Source: TH5896 sp050748485
Lineage (GTDB): Archaea > Thermoproteota > Nitrososphaeria > Nitrososphaerales > Nitrososphaeraceae
Direction: 5' to 3'
NCBI GenBank assembly: GCA_050748485.1
Contig: JBOGPP010000127.1
Coordinates: forward strand, 15,180-79,179
Length of the DNA: 64,000 nucleotides
The notes beneath the pieces were generated by a model. The model was not told the DNA's origin. It saw nothing but the letters and a program-made list of their open reading frames with translations, and did not search any database. Below, one piece after another: positions 33,813 through 43,625 of this stretch (positions are counted from its first letter, which is position 1; each line of letters opens with the position of its first letter). A program made the position numbers and the translations under genes.

Positions 33813-34487
33813 CTATTCTTTTAGTAATAAATTGACTTTGGATTGTAGTCCTCCGTCAGCGCCAAAGGAAATATCCCGTACCAAGCCTTTTCGATCTATA
33901 AGAATAGTCGAAGGGGTTCCTTTGAGCTTGTACTCCTCGAATGTAAGGGCTGAAAACTCCTTGGATCCCAAGTATTGTCTTGCACGTTCAAAAAGCATTA
34001 GTTTGTCCTGCTTGCTGTAGGTCTGGTAGCCGCTTACGTTTTCTTCAAGAAAATCTAGTACCTGCTTTTCCTGAACCTTGCCCGAGGTTCTTATTAGGAC
34101 ATCCATCGCGACAGGATGTGGTATAGTGTAGGGGAGTATGTTTCCGTTCTCTACTCTGCCGTGCATGCGAAGGGCACGTAATGTTTCGCCGATCACCTCG
34201 CCCTTTGTTAGAAGTAGTCTCAAGTTATCTAATGTATTTTTATCATAGTCCTCAAAAGCAGTAGCAATTCCCAAAACTTTAACCTCACTTTTGTCAGTGT
34301 TGTTGTAAACGCCAATAGCTTCCGGTATGCCATATAAGAAACAACCGGGACAGTTAACTTGGAAGACCTCAACTACTACGACTTTACTTTTTTCTTTATC
34401 TATATTAGTCGGTACTCCTTGAACCCATTCGCCAATCCTTAAATTCGGCGCTTTTTTACCGATAAGCGAATCCATGACCGCATCCAT
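33813..34487 (-). CDS. Thioredoxin-fold redoxin (TlpA-like)
   Basis: A 224-residue protein with a peroxiredoxin/TlpA-type fold: KAPNLRIGEWV at the N-terminus, the redox pair Cys46 and Cys49 in QVNCPGCFLYGIPE, and the cis-Pro loop KGTPSTILIDRKGLVRDISFG near the end. There is a long helical insert (about 65-180) between the halves. No signal peptide is seen, so it should be cytoplasmic. Its stop abuts the start of the SPOUT gene, and proteasome alpha lies upstream. Confidence 0.78.
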   Translation of the reverse strand: MDAVMDSLIGKKAPNLRIGEWVQGVPTNIDKEKSKVVVVEVFQVNCPGCFLYGIPEAIGVYNNTDKSEVKVLGIATAFEDYDKNTLDNLRLLLTKGEVIGETLRALRMHGRVENGNILPYTIPHPVAMDVLIRTSGKVQEKQVLDFLEENVSGYQTYSKQDKLMLFERARQYLGSKEFSALTFEEYKLKGTPSTILIDRKGLVRDISFGADGGLQSKVNLLLKE

Positions 34488-34504
34488 AGTTTACATAGCT
34501 AGAT

Positions 34505-35242
34505 TCACTGGCTCTTCGAGGCTTCTCTTTGCTTGGCTAACTTGGCATAGCCTTCGAGCTCTTCATCCAAGACTTTCCTCATCGTTTTGGTGTTTGTGTC
34601 GATGACCGCCATTTTGATATTCCTGGTGCTGTTCTTATCTTCGCTCACCAAATAAATTGACTCAATGGCAAGAGATCCACACTCCTCCAGACTGATGTCC
34701 ATTTTATAGCTCTTTTCCAGATATTCAGTGACCTGATCACTTCCTGCGCCAATCGCAACAGCATCATATCCGATATATGTTCCGCTAGGGTCAGTCAAAT
34801 ATAATGACGCGCCGGTTTCATCAACCCCTGCCAAGATGAGGGCCACGCCGAAAGGCCTTACACCAGCGTATTGTGTAAATTGTTGCGCCATATCTGCAAT
34901 ATTCTTGGCAACGCCTTCAACATCGACAGGTTCATCATATATCAATCTATTACTTTGTGCAAAAAATCTCGCATGATCCACCTGCGACCTCGCATCTGGG
35001 ATATAGCCGGCTGCAGCAACACCAATGTGATCGTCAACTTGAAATATTTTCTGCGTAACGTTTGAAATTTGCAATTTTCGGGTCTTTTCTTCAACCGCGA
35101 GGATGACCCCTCCATTATACTTCAATCCAACTGCAAGAGTGCCTCTTCTAACTGTCTCGATTGCATATTCTACCTGGTAAAGCCTCCCATCAGGAGAGAA
35201 AACTGTAATAGCTCTATCATATCCCGCTGCTGCTGGTAACAA
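34505..35242 (-). CDS. psmA: Proteasome alpha subunit
   Basis: A 245-residue 20S proteasome alpha protein, forming the outer gate rings. The N-terminus has the conserved GYDRAITVFSPDGRLYQVEY, then VKAALIL-like strands including VRPFGVALILAGVD and YIGYDAVAIGAGSDQVTEYL. Alpha subunits lack the N-terminal catalytic Thr, as here. A TATA-like AAATTTAAATT lies about 26-36 nt upstream of the ATG. Confidence 0.95.
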   Translation of the reverse strand: MLPAAAGYDRAITVFSPDGRLYQVEYAIETVRRGTLAVGLKYNGGVILAVEEKTRKLQISNVTQKIFQVDDHIGVAAAGYIPDARSQVDHARFFAQSNRLIYDEPVDVEGVAKNIADMAQQFTQYAGVRPFGVALILAGVDETGASLYLTDPSGTYIGYDAVAIGAGSDQVTEYLEKSYKMDISLEECGSLAIESIYLVSEDKNSTRNIKMAVIDTNTKTMRKVLDEELEGYAKLAKQREASKSQ

Positions 35243-35264
35243 TTCATTCTAATCTACTTAGATG

Positions 35265-35302
35265 AGTTCAATTTAAATTTACCTTGGGTCACTTATATAT
35301 GA
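35265..35302. promoter_or_regulatory. Divergent promoter region between psmA and the DUF371 gene
   Basis: Two AT-rich elements lie in the 82 bp between the start codons. AATTTAAATTT near 35269-35279 suits psmA on the minus strand. CTTATATATGA near 35291-35301 lies about 25-34 nt before the DUF371 ATG on the plus strand. Confidence 0.4.
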
Positions 35303-35324
35303 TCACGCAAGCCCAACTTATATT

Positions 35325-35744
35325 ATGAAGGAGGAGAGGGTGACTTTTATAGGTCATAGGAACATTCGGTGCCTCCACAATAACACAATCGAAATTACAA
35401 AGGCGGTTTCATTAAGCACGAGGGGAGATTGTATAGCCGGAGTTTCTGCAAGCAAGGCGTGTAACGACTTTGATAAGGAGTTTAGAGCAAGATTTAGTGA
35501 GAGTGGGAGAAGGGTGAATCTTGAAATTAAAGTAGACGAGCAGATCTTTAGGATGCATGGTCTCACAGATCAGCGCTTGACGTTGTCACACGACCACGAC
35601 ATTGTCATCAGAAGGAGTAACTACGTATGCCCTCGAACTCTATGCGTGCTTTGTAACAAAGCCTCTTTCGATATACCAAGAGAATTGGTGTTGAAGCTAC
35701 AAAACCCGGCCACAGCTGCAGAACTAAAGATAATTGTTGAGTAA
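35325..35744 (+). CDS. DUF371 family protein
   Basis: A 139-residue archaeal protein with the family start FIGHRNIRCLHNNTIEIT and GDCIAGVSASKACND. DUF371 is a small beta-rich domain of unknown function, found almost only in archaea. It has five cysteines, two near the C-terminus (CPRTLCVLC). It is divergent from psmA and convergent with purC. Confidence 0.8.
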   Translation: MKEERVTFIGHRNIRCLHNNTIEITKAVSLSTRGDCIAGVSASKACNDFDKEFRARFSESGRRVNLEIKVDEQIFRMHGLTDQRLTLSHDHDIVIRRSNYVCPRTLCVLCNKASFDIPRELVLKLQNPATAAELKIIVE

Positions 35745-35773
35745 TATGAGCGTGAAGAATTAAATTGAATTTA

Positions 35774-36628
35774 CTAAATTTTTCCGCCGGTAATTTTTTC
35801 GTAGACATAGATGTATCGATCGCTCATTTGACTGATTATGCTATCCGGTATTTTGGGTGCCTTTGGGATTTCGCCTTTCATGGCCAAACGAGACATTTCC
35901 TTCTTAAAGCCTATTTCGATCAGCCAATCTCGCAGTAACTGTTTGTCATAGCTCCCTTGTGTTTGGCCAGGTTGGTAATCTTTCTCAAGCCAAATTCTGG
36001 ATTCATCGGGACCTAGAGAGTCGGCGAGAGTTAAATCACTCTGTTCATCAAAACCAAATTCTAGTTTAACGTCAGCAATTATGAAACCTGACTGTTTCGC
36101 GATGGAGAACATGGTGTCGTAAATCGTAAATGATCGATCTTCTATCCTTTTAAGAGTACCACGTCCTAAGATACCCGAATCTATAATCTTTTCTCGCTCA
36201 ACTGGAACATCATGCTCTTCGGATTTAGTTGTTATCTCAAAGATTGGACGGGGTAATTTTGCTCCTTTCATTAGGGATAAATTGCTTCCAAATAAGGATT
36301 TGAAATCAGTGTCTGAAGCATATCGTTCCAACATGGATCCATAATAGTAACCGCGAACGATAAATTCGTATGGAATCATTGATAATTTCCTTACTTCCAT
36401 TGCATTGTTTTGTCTCATTCCGATGAAATGATTGGGAACATTCAACTTATTGAACCAGTAGTCTGCAAACCTGCATAACACCTTCCCCTTATTTGGAATT
36501 CTTTGGTCAAATTTTATGTCGAATGCCGAAACTCTGTCGCTGAATACCATCAATAAATTTCCACTCTCCAGTTCGAAAATATTTTTCACCTTACCCTCAC
36601 GCAAAAGGCGCATAGTTATGATCTTCAA
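35774..36628 (-). CDS. purC: Phosphoribosylaminoimidazole-succinocarboxamide synthase
   Basis: SAICAR synthetase of 284 residues, adding aspartate to CAIR in purine synthesis. Motifs include REGKVKNIFE, the ATP site MVFSDRVSAFD, YEFIVRGYYYGSM, IIADVKLEFGF and SRIW followed by GQTQGSYDKQLLRDW. An in-frame ATG five codons inside (MRLLREGKVK) is closer to the usual N-terminus. tRNA-Thr lies just upstream. Confidence 0.94.
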   Translation of the reverse strand: MKIITMRLLREGKVKNIFELESGNLLMVFSDRVSAFDIKFDQRIPNKGKVLCRFADYWFNKLNVPNHFIGMRQNNAMEVRKLSMIPYEFIVRGYYYGSMLERYASDTDFKSLFGSNLSLMKGAKLPRPIFEITTKSEEHDVPVEREKIIDSGILGRGTLKRIEDRSFTIYDTMFSIAKQSGFIIADVKLEFGFDEQSDLTLADSLGPDESRIWLEKDYQPGQTQGSYDKQLLRDWLIEIGFKKEMSRLAMKGEIPKAPKIPDSIISQMSDRYIYVYEKITGGKI

Positions 36629-36688
36629 TTAGAGTTGTTATTCCCACTTATATTTAATTCAGCAACCGCAATTGCCCTGGATTTAAGG

Positions 36689-36762
36689 AGGTCATGGTGG
36701 GACTTGAACCCACGACCTAAGGTTTACAAAACCTTCGCTCTACCAAGCTGAGCTACATGACC
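36689..36762 (-). tRNA. tRNA-Thr (TGT)
   Basis: On the minus strand the acceptor stem GGTCATG/CATGACC closes a 74-nt cloverleaf with D-arm GCTC...GAGC. The anticodon arm is AAGGT-TTTGTAA-ACCTT (anticodon TGT) and the T-arm GTGGG-TTCAAGT-CCCAC. Discriminator U fits archaeal tRNA-Thr. No intron, and CCA is not encoded. Confidence 0.95.
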
Positions 36763-36865
36763 AGTGCTTCAGTTGAACCTATTCAATAGGTATTTAATAA
36801 GTTGTTCATCAGAACAATCTGATGTTGCCATTGAGCAATTATTGTTTTTCTTTCGGAGATCAGGC

Positions 36866-37159
36866 ATGAACAAAGGCAACAACAGTAAGAGGAAATACAT
36901 GGTATTAGTGTCGATACAGAATAAGAAGTACCTCCCCGATCCTGAAGGAGAAACTATCTTAAAAGACCTAATCCTAAAGGGAGGCTTCGACGAAGTTGAA
37001 GGAGTAAGGTGTTCAAAAACCATAAATATGTTGGTTAGATCAAAGACAGAAGAACAAGCCAAGAGGTTGGTACTAAAGATATGTGCCGAATTAAGGCTCT
37101 ATAATCCTGTCGTAAGTAAATGTGTTGTCACTGTGTCTACTTCTTCCTCAAAAAGTTAG
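36866..37159 (+). CDS. purS: Phosphoribosylformylglycinamidine synthase subunit PurS
   Basis: The small bridging subunit of FGAM synthetase, about 97 residues. The core YMVLVSIQNKKYLPDPEGET, VEGVRCSKTINMLV and the C-terminal helix with AKRLVLKICAEL fit PurS. I place the start at the ATG at 36866, just after CGGAGATC; the frame is open further upstream toward the tRNA but that part looks non-coding. PurQ and PurL follow. Confidence 0.85.
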   Translation: MNKGNNSKRKYMVLVSIQNKKYLPDPEGETILKDLILKGGFDEVEGVRCSKTINMLVRSKTEEQAKRLVLKICAELRLYNPVVSKCVVTVSTSSSKS

Positions 37160-37471
37160 GAACACCTTTTCAGATATGGTAATTCTTAACACTGACAAGT
37201 CGCATTGAATCAAATCTCTTCAACATTCAGTTCATTCAATGTACTTCTAGGCCGAAAAATCATTATTATGATTCTTGATTCATATCTATTCCCTAGAAGA
37301 TCCAGAGAGAACTCCAAGCAATAAACTAAGTAATATTCAGGGGTTAGATAGATAAATCAAGCTTCACGCCACAACGAATAATCTTTAGTATTATGATAAT
37401 CACCATCAAGCAATAGCAGAAAGGAGTACATATTATATATCTGTATGAGATAGTCAATAGCAAAACCAACG
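37160..37471. other. 312-bp spacer between purS and purQ
   Basis: No gene is convincing here; a minus-strand open frame in this stretch continues across purQ and is its shadow. The sequence is AT-rich. A TATA-like ATTATATATC near 37432-37441 lies about 30-40 nt before the purQ ATG and is probably its promoter, so purQ-purL may be transcribed separately from purS. Confidence 0.4.
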
Positions 37472-38167
37472 ATGAGAAAAATCGGTGTCGTTGTATTTCC
37501 TGGCACAAATTGTGAGCGAGATGTATTACATGTCTTGTCTGATGTACTGCATATAGAGACCGAATACATTTGGCATAATAGGCAAGACCTGGATGGATTT
37601 GCCGGGTTGGTACTTCCAGGTGGCTTCTCTTATGGAGATAGATTAAGAGCTGGGGTGATTGCAGCTCACAGCCCGATAATCCACCAAGTGAAGAAGATGG
37701 CAAAGGATGGCATTCCAGTGTTGGGCATATGCAATGGATTTCAGATATTGATTGAATCAGGTTTACTTCCCGGTGCGTTGGTGAAAAATGAACAGTTGAA
37801 CTTTGTGTGTAAATGGATTGACGCTAAAGTCAAGAACACCACGACACCCTTCACGAAATTATTCCAAATAAATCAGAAGATAAGGCTGCCCGTTGCACAT
37901 GGCGAGGGTAGATATGTCGCAGATAGTCTAACCATAAAAAGGTTAAGGCAAAAGAATCAGATAGTGTTGAGTTTTTTTAATGAGAATCCAAATGGATCAG
38001 CCGAATCGATTGCTGCGATATGTAATCCGGAAGGAAATGTGGTAGGGATGATGCCTCATCCAGAGAGAGCTTCCGAGGGAGTATTATCGCCGGTGGCAGA
38101 TAGCATAGATGGTTCAACAATTTTCCGGTCGCTGATGCACCATTTAGGTGAAGGGTACTCGACTTGA
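37472..38167 (+). CDS. purQ: Phosphoribosylformylglycinamidine synthase subunit PurQ
   Basis: A class I glutamine amidotransferase of 231 residues supplying ammonia to PurL. It begins KIGVVVFPGTNCERDV, has LPGGFSYGDRLRAG, the nucleophile Cys in LGICNGFQIL, and the His/Glu pair in MMPHPERASEG. It lies 18 bp before purL. Confidence 0.95.
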   Translation: MRKIGVVVFPGTNCERDVLHVLSDVLHIETEYIWHNRQDLDGFAGLVLPGGFSYGDRLRAGVIAAHSPIIHQVKKMAKDGIPVLGICNGFQILIESGLLPGALVKNEQLNFVCKWIDAKVKNTTTPFTKLFQINQKIRLPVAHGEGRYVADSLTIKRLRQKNQIVLSFFNENPNGSAESIAAICNPEGNVVGMMPHPERASEGVLSPVADSIDGSTIFRSLMHHLGEGYST

Positions 38168-38185
38168 ATATTGGTGGATTAACAA

Positions 38186-40390
38186 TTGAGTGGATTAACA
38201 GCGGCTGAAATCTCCCACCTAAGAAAATCTTTGAGGCGACATCCAACAGAAACTGAATTCCAAATGGTTGCTGCTCAATGGTCTGAGCATTGTTCTTACA
38301 AATCCTCTAGGAAATATATATCTCAGCTGCCCATATTGAGAACCCAAATTGGGTTAAACAGCGGTTTTGATGCGGGATTGATCGAGATAGGCAATGACCT
38401 TGTTTTAACGGTACGTATCGAGAGTCACAACCATCCCTCTGCGATTGAGCCATATGGAGGTGCAGCGACAGGTGTTGGCGGGGTGGTTCGAGACATATTG
38501 TCAGCGGGAACTAGGCCGATAGCTCTTATGAACGGTCTCCGCTTTGGAGACATTAATGGTAACAACCCGAAGGTGAATCAACACACACGTTGGCTTCTCA
38601 GAAATGTAGTTCGAGGTATTTCAGATTATGGCAACTGTATTGGGGTTCCAACCATAGGTGGAGAGCTTGAGTTTGATAAATCCTTCGATAACTATTGTTT
38701 GGTTGACGTACTGTGTATAGGCCTCAGTAAGACTAGGGAAATAGTTCCAAATTTCGCTGACACGGAAGATTTGATCTTTCTGTTAGGTGGATCTACAGGC
38801 AGAGATGGAATTCACGGAGCGGCTTTTGCGTCTGCTGGGTTAAATCGCGAAGATAGATCAGCAGTTCAGATACCCGATCCTTTTCTGAAAAAGATACTCA
38901 TTGAAGCAATCTTGGAGTCAACCGAGAAAGGGTATATTAAGGCAATGAAAGATTTAGGCGGGGGCGGTCTGGCATGCTGCTTATCCGAATCGTCCCACAG
39001 TTTGGGGAAGGGCTTTGATGTCGATCTTTCTCGCGTTAGAATAAGAGAAGAAGGAATGACTCCGACAGAAATCTTGATCTCAGAATCTCAAGAAAGAATG
39101 TTTCTGATCGCAGGTAAGGAAAATAGAGAATCACTGGAAAAAATATTTGCTAAGTATGAGATAGGATATTCCATAATTGGGAAAGTCTGCTCTGGCCACA
39201 ATATCAAGATAAGGCATCATTCAAAAGTAATAGCAAACATTCCATCGCAAATTGTTGCATGTGCTCCACTTTTGAATAGAAGATCTGCTTATCCATCTCA
39301 TATGAGAAACAAAGTGGCTACAAAGTTACATTTACCAAAGAACCTCGGTCCAGTTTTGTTAGATCTGCTAGGTAGGCCTAACCTTTGCAATCGTTCCTGG
39401 ATTTACGAACAATACGATTCTGAGGTCGGATTGAGGACTGTGTTAAGACCAGGAGAAGGCGACTCTTCAATTCTGCGGTTAGTTAACGGAAAGTATGTTG
39501 CAATGTCCCTCGATGGTAACTGCAGACGATGTTACCTCGACCCATATCAAGGAACCCTCGGATGTTTATCCGAAGCAGTACGCAATGTAATCTGCTCTGG
39601 CGCTTCTCCTGTGGGGCTAGTTGACCACCTACAATTCGGTAGTCCAGAAAATCCGGAGGTGTTTTGGACATTCCAGCAATCAGTAGGAGCAATTAAGGAC
39701 TATTGTGATGCCTTTAGGCTACCTGTAATAGGAGGAAAAGTGAGTTTTTATAATGAGAAAAATGATTCACCAATAAAGCCATCACCAGTTATAGGCGCGA
39801 TAGGTATAGGCGACAATCTGGAAAACATTGGCAAAGCGAGGCTAAGTCCGCGCTGCCACATATTTGTAATTGGTTTCACTAAAGAGGAATTGGGTGGATC
39901 AGAATATTACCTATCGTTTCATAAGAGTGAGAGTGGAAAAGTTCCCAGGCTCGACTTTGCTGAGGACAAAAAAAACGCGTCGGCAGTCTCTAATCTTATG
40001 GCAGGCGGTGTAGTGAAAGGCGTTCATGATTGTTCTAAAGGGGGCATCGCAATAGCGTTGGCTGAGTCAGCCATAAATGGAAATACTGGTTTTGATATAG
40101 ACATTTCGTTGGCGTCAAATAGCTGTGATAGAATAGACAGCCTTATGTTTTCGGAATCCAATTCACGATATGTGGTCACAACTGAGAAACCAAAGGAATT
40201 GAGTGAGATCCTAACAAATTGCAAGACCCGTATCCACTGCAGAAAGATTGGCCATACTTCTGATTCAGCAACGAATGACACCGTTCAGTATCGTAAAGGG
40301 AACCAAGTTCTAGTTAACCTAGAATTAGAAAAATTAAGGCTTGCCTATAATAACTCTCTTGAAAATATGCTGAACGATGTAGGGATATGA
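38186..40390 (+). CDS. purL: Phosphoribosylformylglycinamidine synthase subunit PurL
   Basis: The synthetase subunit, 734 residues, which converts FGAR to FGAM with ATP. It shows QWSEHCSYKSSRKY, ESHNHPSAIEPYGGAATGVGG, DLGGGGLACCLSE, MSLDGN, and HDCSKGGIAIALAE in the second half. The start is TTG, preceded by GGTGG. An 11-base direct repeat (GTGGATTAACA) straddles the start at 38174-38184 and 38190-38200. Confidence 0.95.
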   Translation: MSGLTAAEISHLRKSLRRHPTETEFQMVAAQWSEHCSYKSSRKYISQLPILRTQIGLNSGFDAGLIEIGNDLVLTVRIESHNHPSAIEPYGGAATGVGGVVRDILSAGTRPIALMNGLRFGDINGNNPKVNQHTRWLLRNVVRGISDYGNCIGVPTIGGELEFDKSFDNYCLVDVLCIGLSKTREIVPNFADTEDLIFLLGGSTGRDGIHGAAFASAGLNREDRSAVQIPDPFLKKILIEAILESTEKGYIKAMKDLGGGGLACCLSESSHSLGKGFDVDLSRVRIREEGMTPTEILISESQERMFLIAGKENRESLEKIFAKYEIGYSIIGKVCSGHNIKIRHHSKVIANIPSQIVACAPLLNRRSAYPSHMRNKVATKLHLPKNLGPVLLDLLGRPNLCNRSWIYEQYDSEVGLRTVLRPGEGDSSILRLVNGKYVAMSLDGNCRRCYLDPYQGTLGCLSEAVRNVICSGASPVGLVDHLQFGSPENPEVFWTFQQSVGAIKDYCDAFRLPVIGGKVSFYNEKNDSPIKPSPVIGAIGIGDNLENIGKARLSPRCHIFVIGFTKEELGGSEYYLSFHKSESGKVPRLDFAEDKKNASAVSNLMAGGVVKGVHDCSKGGIAIALAESAINGNTGFDIDISLASNSCDRIDSLMFSESNSRYVVTTEKPKELSEILTNCKTRIHCRKIGHTSDSATNDTVQYRKGNQVLVNLELEKLRLAYNNSLENMLNDVGI

Positions 40391-40499
40391 TTCCTCGCTG
40401 CTCTTCTCAGTATGACTTTCATTCAAGATCCAGATGTACTATGATTACAATGGATTATAGTAGGGAGATGAGTAGCTCAAATCTAATGAGAGGCGGGAA

Positions 40500-41942
40500 A
40501 TGATTCACGAAAACTGTGGCGTTGTCGGTATCTTTTCGATGGATAGAATTAACGTGATACCTTTCGTGATTGACTGCCTGCGAGCACTTCAGCATAGAGG
40601 CCAAGAAGCTTGGGGCGTGGCGGTTCCCAGGAAGCTTCCTTTAAAACGAATTGGATTGGTATCGTCTTCAGCAAACGAATTTGCCGCTGTCACGAAGAAG
40701 TACGAATCTCACGCCGCTATTGGACATGTACGTTATTCTACAACTGGCAAGAGTACCTTAAATAATGCACAACCGATCAAGGTGAAAGAGCTTTGTATTG
40801 CCCATAATGGGACAATTGCAAATGTGGATCAGTTGACATCAATGGTAGGTGGTTGCTCATTTACGCCTCAGTCAATGACCGACACACTAGTTGCTGCACA
40901 GCATCTAGCAGGGCATCTCGCAAAAAAAAATGACATAACTGAGGCGCTCACTATCCTAAAACAGGAAATGATCGGTTCGTTCTGCTTCACATTTTTAACC
41001 GGAGACGGGTCGGTCTACGCAGCAAGGGATCCGAAAGGGTTTAGGCCCCTTGTTGTCGGATTACACAAACCTTCTAACACCTACATTGTGGCATCTGAAT
41101 CCTGTGCCCTCTCTGCTGTGGGGGCATACTTGCTAAGGGACGTGGAGCCTGGTGAGATACTTCAGATCAACGATACTGGACTTAGATCTGAATATTTCGC
41201 AAGAGAGAATCCTCATGCGCATTGTGCATTTGAATACACATACTTTGCACATCCCACTAGTATTATGGAAGGTGTTAATGTATACGCAGCTCGTAAACGT
41301 ATTGGTGAATTCTTGGCGAGAGAATTTAAGTTTCCTGACGCAGACCTTGTGATACCGGTTCCAGATTCAGCTCGTCCGGCCGCCCTTGGATACGCACTTG
41401 AAGCTGGACTCCCATTCGAGGAAGGGCTAATGAAGAACAGATATAGCAAGAAGGGGTCGATGCGGAGCTTTATCGAGCCTTATCATGAGACACGGGTAGA
41501 AATTAACAAAGGGATCATTCCGCTGGCCGACGTGATACGGGGAAAAAATATCGTCGTCGTGGATGATAGCATAGTTAGAGGGATAAGTTCTGCCTCAATA
41601 ATAAAAATGCTTAGAGAGTACGGGGCAAAGAAGATTAGTATGATAGTAACCTATCCGCCAGTTCGTTATCCCTGTTATGCTGGCATTGACTTTCCTTCTC
41701 AGGAAGAACTCTTGGCGTACCAACAGGTGCAGGAAGATACGGTCGAAACCACAGATATTGCACACAAGGTTGCACACTCCTTGGGAGCAGATTTTGTTGC
41801 TTATAATAAGACGTCCACACTTGCAAAGGCTATCAATATAGCAGAAAAGGAGTTGTGCTTTACTTGCACAACTGGTGACTATTCGCCACTGGGGGTCAAA
41901 CCATTGTTTAAATCTCGTGCAGTGTTGAAGGGTAGAAGCTAA
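40500..41942 (+). CDS. purF: Amidophosphoribosyltransferase
   Basis: PRPP amidotransferase, 480 residues, the committed step of purine synthesis. A five-residue propeptide precedes the nucleophile Cys6 in ENCGVVGIFSMD, exposed after processing. The N-terminal glutaminase has HRGQEAWGVAV and GHVRYSTTG; the C-terminal PRPP loop is VVVDDSIVRGISS. Four cysteines that bind an Fe-S cluster in many relatives may include CFTCTTGDY near the C-terminus. GAGAGGCGGG precedes the ATG. Its end overlaps convergent purE by four bases. Confidence 0.95.
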   Translation: MIHENCGVVGIFSMDRINVIPFVIDCLRALQHRGQEAWGVAVPRKLPLKRIGLVSSSANEFAAVTKKYESHAAIGHVRYSTTGKSTLNNAQPIKVKELCIAHNGTIANVDQLTSMVGGCSFTPQSMTDTLVAAQHLAGHLAKKNDITEALTILKQEMIGSFCFTFLTGDGSVYAARDPKGFRPLVVGLHKPSNTYIVASESCALSAVGAYLLRDVEPGEILQINDTGLRSEYFARENPHAHCAFEYTYFAHPTSIMEGVNVYAARKRIGEFLAREFKFPDADLVIPVPDSARPAALGYALEAGLPFEEGLMKNRYSKKGSMRSFIEPYHETRVEINKGIIPLADVIRGKNIVVVDDSIVRGISSASIIKMLREYGAKKISMIVTYPPVRYPCYAGIDFPSQEELLAYQQVQEDTVETTDIAHKVAHSLGADFVAYNKTSTLAKAINIAEKELCFTCTTGDYSPLGVKPLFKSRAVLKGRS

Positions 41943-42448
41943 GATTTCTTAGCATTAAGCTCTTCCTCAACCCTCTCTGCGCTAGCAATCACCTTCCCCC
42001 TCATATCAACACGATAGCATTCTAGTTTAGAAAGAATTTCGTGATACTTAATAGCTAATATTTGACATGCGAGTATTGCCGCATTGGCTGAACCATTTAT
42101 GGCAACCGTAGCAACAGGGATCCCTGAGGGCATCTGGGCTATTGACAGAAGAGAATCAATTCCGTCAAGGCTAGAGGTTTTAATGGGGACACCTATGACC
42201 GGCAATAGCGTAACTGAAGCAATCATGCCAGGTAGGTGAGCTGCACCTCCTGCTCCGGCAATTATTACTTCCAACCCTCTTTCTTTGGCACCTTCTCCAT
42301 ATGATATCATCTCATGAACAGTCCTATGTGCAGAAACGATCTTTATCTCATGCGCTATTTCAAAGTGTAGCAAAGTATCTGACGCCTTTTTCATTACGGG
42401 AAGATCTGATTCGCTCCCCATTATGATCCCGACTAGCATACTATTCAT
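41939..42448 (-). CDS. purE: N5-carboxyaminoimidazole ribonucleotide mutase
   Basis: Class I PurE, 169 residues: GIIMGSESDLPVMKKASDTL, SAHRTVHEM and AGAGGAAHLPGMIAS with the catalytic His. Together with purK it carries out the bacterial-type two-step carboxylation of AIR. It follows purK by seven bases. Confidence 0.95.
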   Translation of the reverse strand: MNSMLVGIIMGSESDLPVMKKASDTLLHFEIAHEIKIVSAHRTVHEMISYGEGAKERGLEVIIAGAGGAAHLPGMIASVTLLPVIGVPIKTSSLDGIDSLLSIAQMPSGIPVATVAINGSANAAILACQILAIKYHEILSKLECYRVDMRGKVIASAERVEEELNAKKS

Positions 42449-42455
42449 AATTACA

Positions 42456-43625
42456 TCAAGTCTTGCTTATTATTCTTAAATTACTCTTTGCTTTTTTCGA
42501 TTTATTGATTGCATCCGAGAGGGAGCTAGCGGTTATTGTTACATGACCGAGCTTTCGCCTAGGTTTTGAAATACGTTTACCATACAGATGCAATTTCAGT
42601 CCTTCTATGCTTAGAAGCTCGTGTAGGCCATCCAAATAGTATTCACCCTCAAATCCTGTTGGTCCCAATATATTGACCATCACCGTCGGAGACCTTAGGC
42701 GAGGCTTCGGAAGTGGTAGGTTCAAGATAGCTCTGATATGTTGTTCAAACTGAGAGATAGAGCAACCTTCAATACTATAGTGCCCGGAATTGTGTGGCCT
42801 AGGAGCAATTTCATTAATCAGAATCTCTCCATTTGAGTTTAGGAACATTTCAACACAAAAAATTCCTGAACCCTTTAAGACATCTACTGTCCTTTCTGCT
42901 ATTTCTCGAGCCTCCTTCTCTTTACTCTTGGGTATCCTCGCAGGAACCAAAGTAGTATCCAGAATGCTGTTAGAATGTTTATTCTCTGCCACAGGAAAGG
43001 AGGAGACTTGGCCAGATTCATTTCTGGCAACCATGACAGAGAGTTCCTTCTTGAAATGTATGACCTCTTCAACCATCCACTTTCCAAGGCTATTCCTATT
43101 TGCTGCGTTAATGATATCCTTCTCAGCGTAAATTAGTCGGTTCCCTCTTCCGTCGTACGAATCCTCGCAAGCCTTCAAAATTAGGGGGAATCGATCTGAG
43201 ATAATATTCCCACTTTGGGCAATGTCTTCCACTAAAGCAAAATTAGGAACAGGCAAATTTTTTTCTTGCAAAAAGACCTTCTGTCGATACTTGTTCTGAA
43301 TTATTTTCAGAGTCTCTGGAGCGGGATGGATAGTCTTTTTAGCAAGACTTAAATCTAGAAGAACGTCCGAATCTGCCAATTCTATTTCGTAAGTAAGAAC
43401 ATCAACGAGCTCTGACAGTTTCCTTATAGCAGTCTGGTTTCTGAAATTGGCGACCAGCAGATCATCTACTACCGATGAGGCAGGACATTCTGGGTCTGGA
43501 TCCAGAATATGCACTTTAATTGACATACGCTTTGCTTCTTGCGCAATCATCTTCCCCAACTGACCACCTCCAATAATTCCAATTGACGGCTCATGTTGAG
43601 GAATGATTCGCGTTGTATTGTACAA
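42456..43625 (-). CDS. purK: N5-carboxyaminoimidazole ribonucleotide synthase
   Basis: An ATP-grasp enzyme of 389 residues. N-terminal GIIGGGQLGKMIAQEA, LKACEDSYDGRGNRLI in the ATP loop, and INEIAPRPHNSGHYSIEGC at the metal/substrate site. It uses bicarbonate and ATP to carboxylate AIR and feeds PurE. Confidence 0.95.
   Translation of the reverse strand: MYNTTRIIPQHEPSIGIIGGGQLGKMIAQEAKRMSIKVHILDPDPECPASSVVDDLLVANFRNQTAIRKLSELVDVLTYEIELADSDVLLDLSLAKKTIHPAPETLKIIQNKYRQKVFLQEKNLPVPNFALVEDIAQSGNIISDRFPLILKACEDSYDGRGNRLIYAEKDIINAANRNSLGKWMVEEVIHFKKELSVMVARNESGQVSSFPVAENKHSNSILDTTLVPARIPKSKEKEAREIAERTVDVLKGSGIFCVEMFLNSNGEILINEIAPRPHNSGHYSIEGCSISQFEQHIRAILNLPLPKPRLRSPTVMVNILGPTGFEGEYYLDGLHELLSIEGLKLHLYGKRISKPRRKLGHVTITASSLSDAINKSKKAKSNLRIISKT

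Noticed and set aside
37344..37703. 119-codon minus-strand frame over the start of purQ
   Set aside because: It is antisense to a certain gene, has a composition typical of a shadow frame and no family resemblance.
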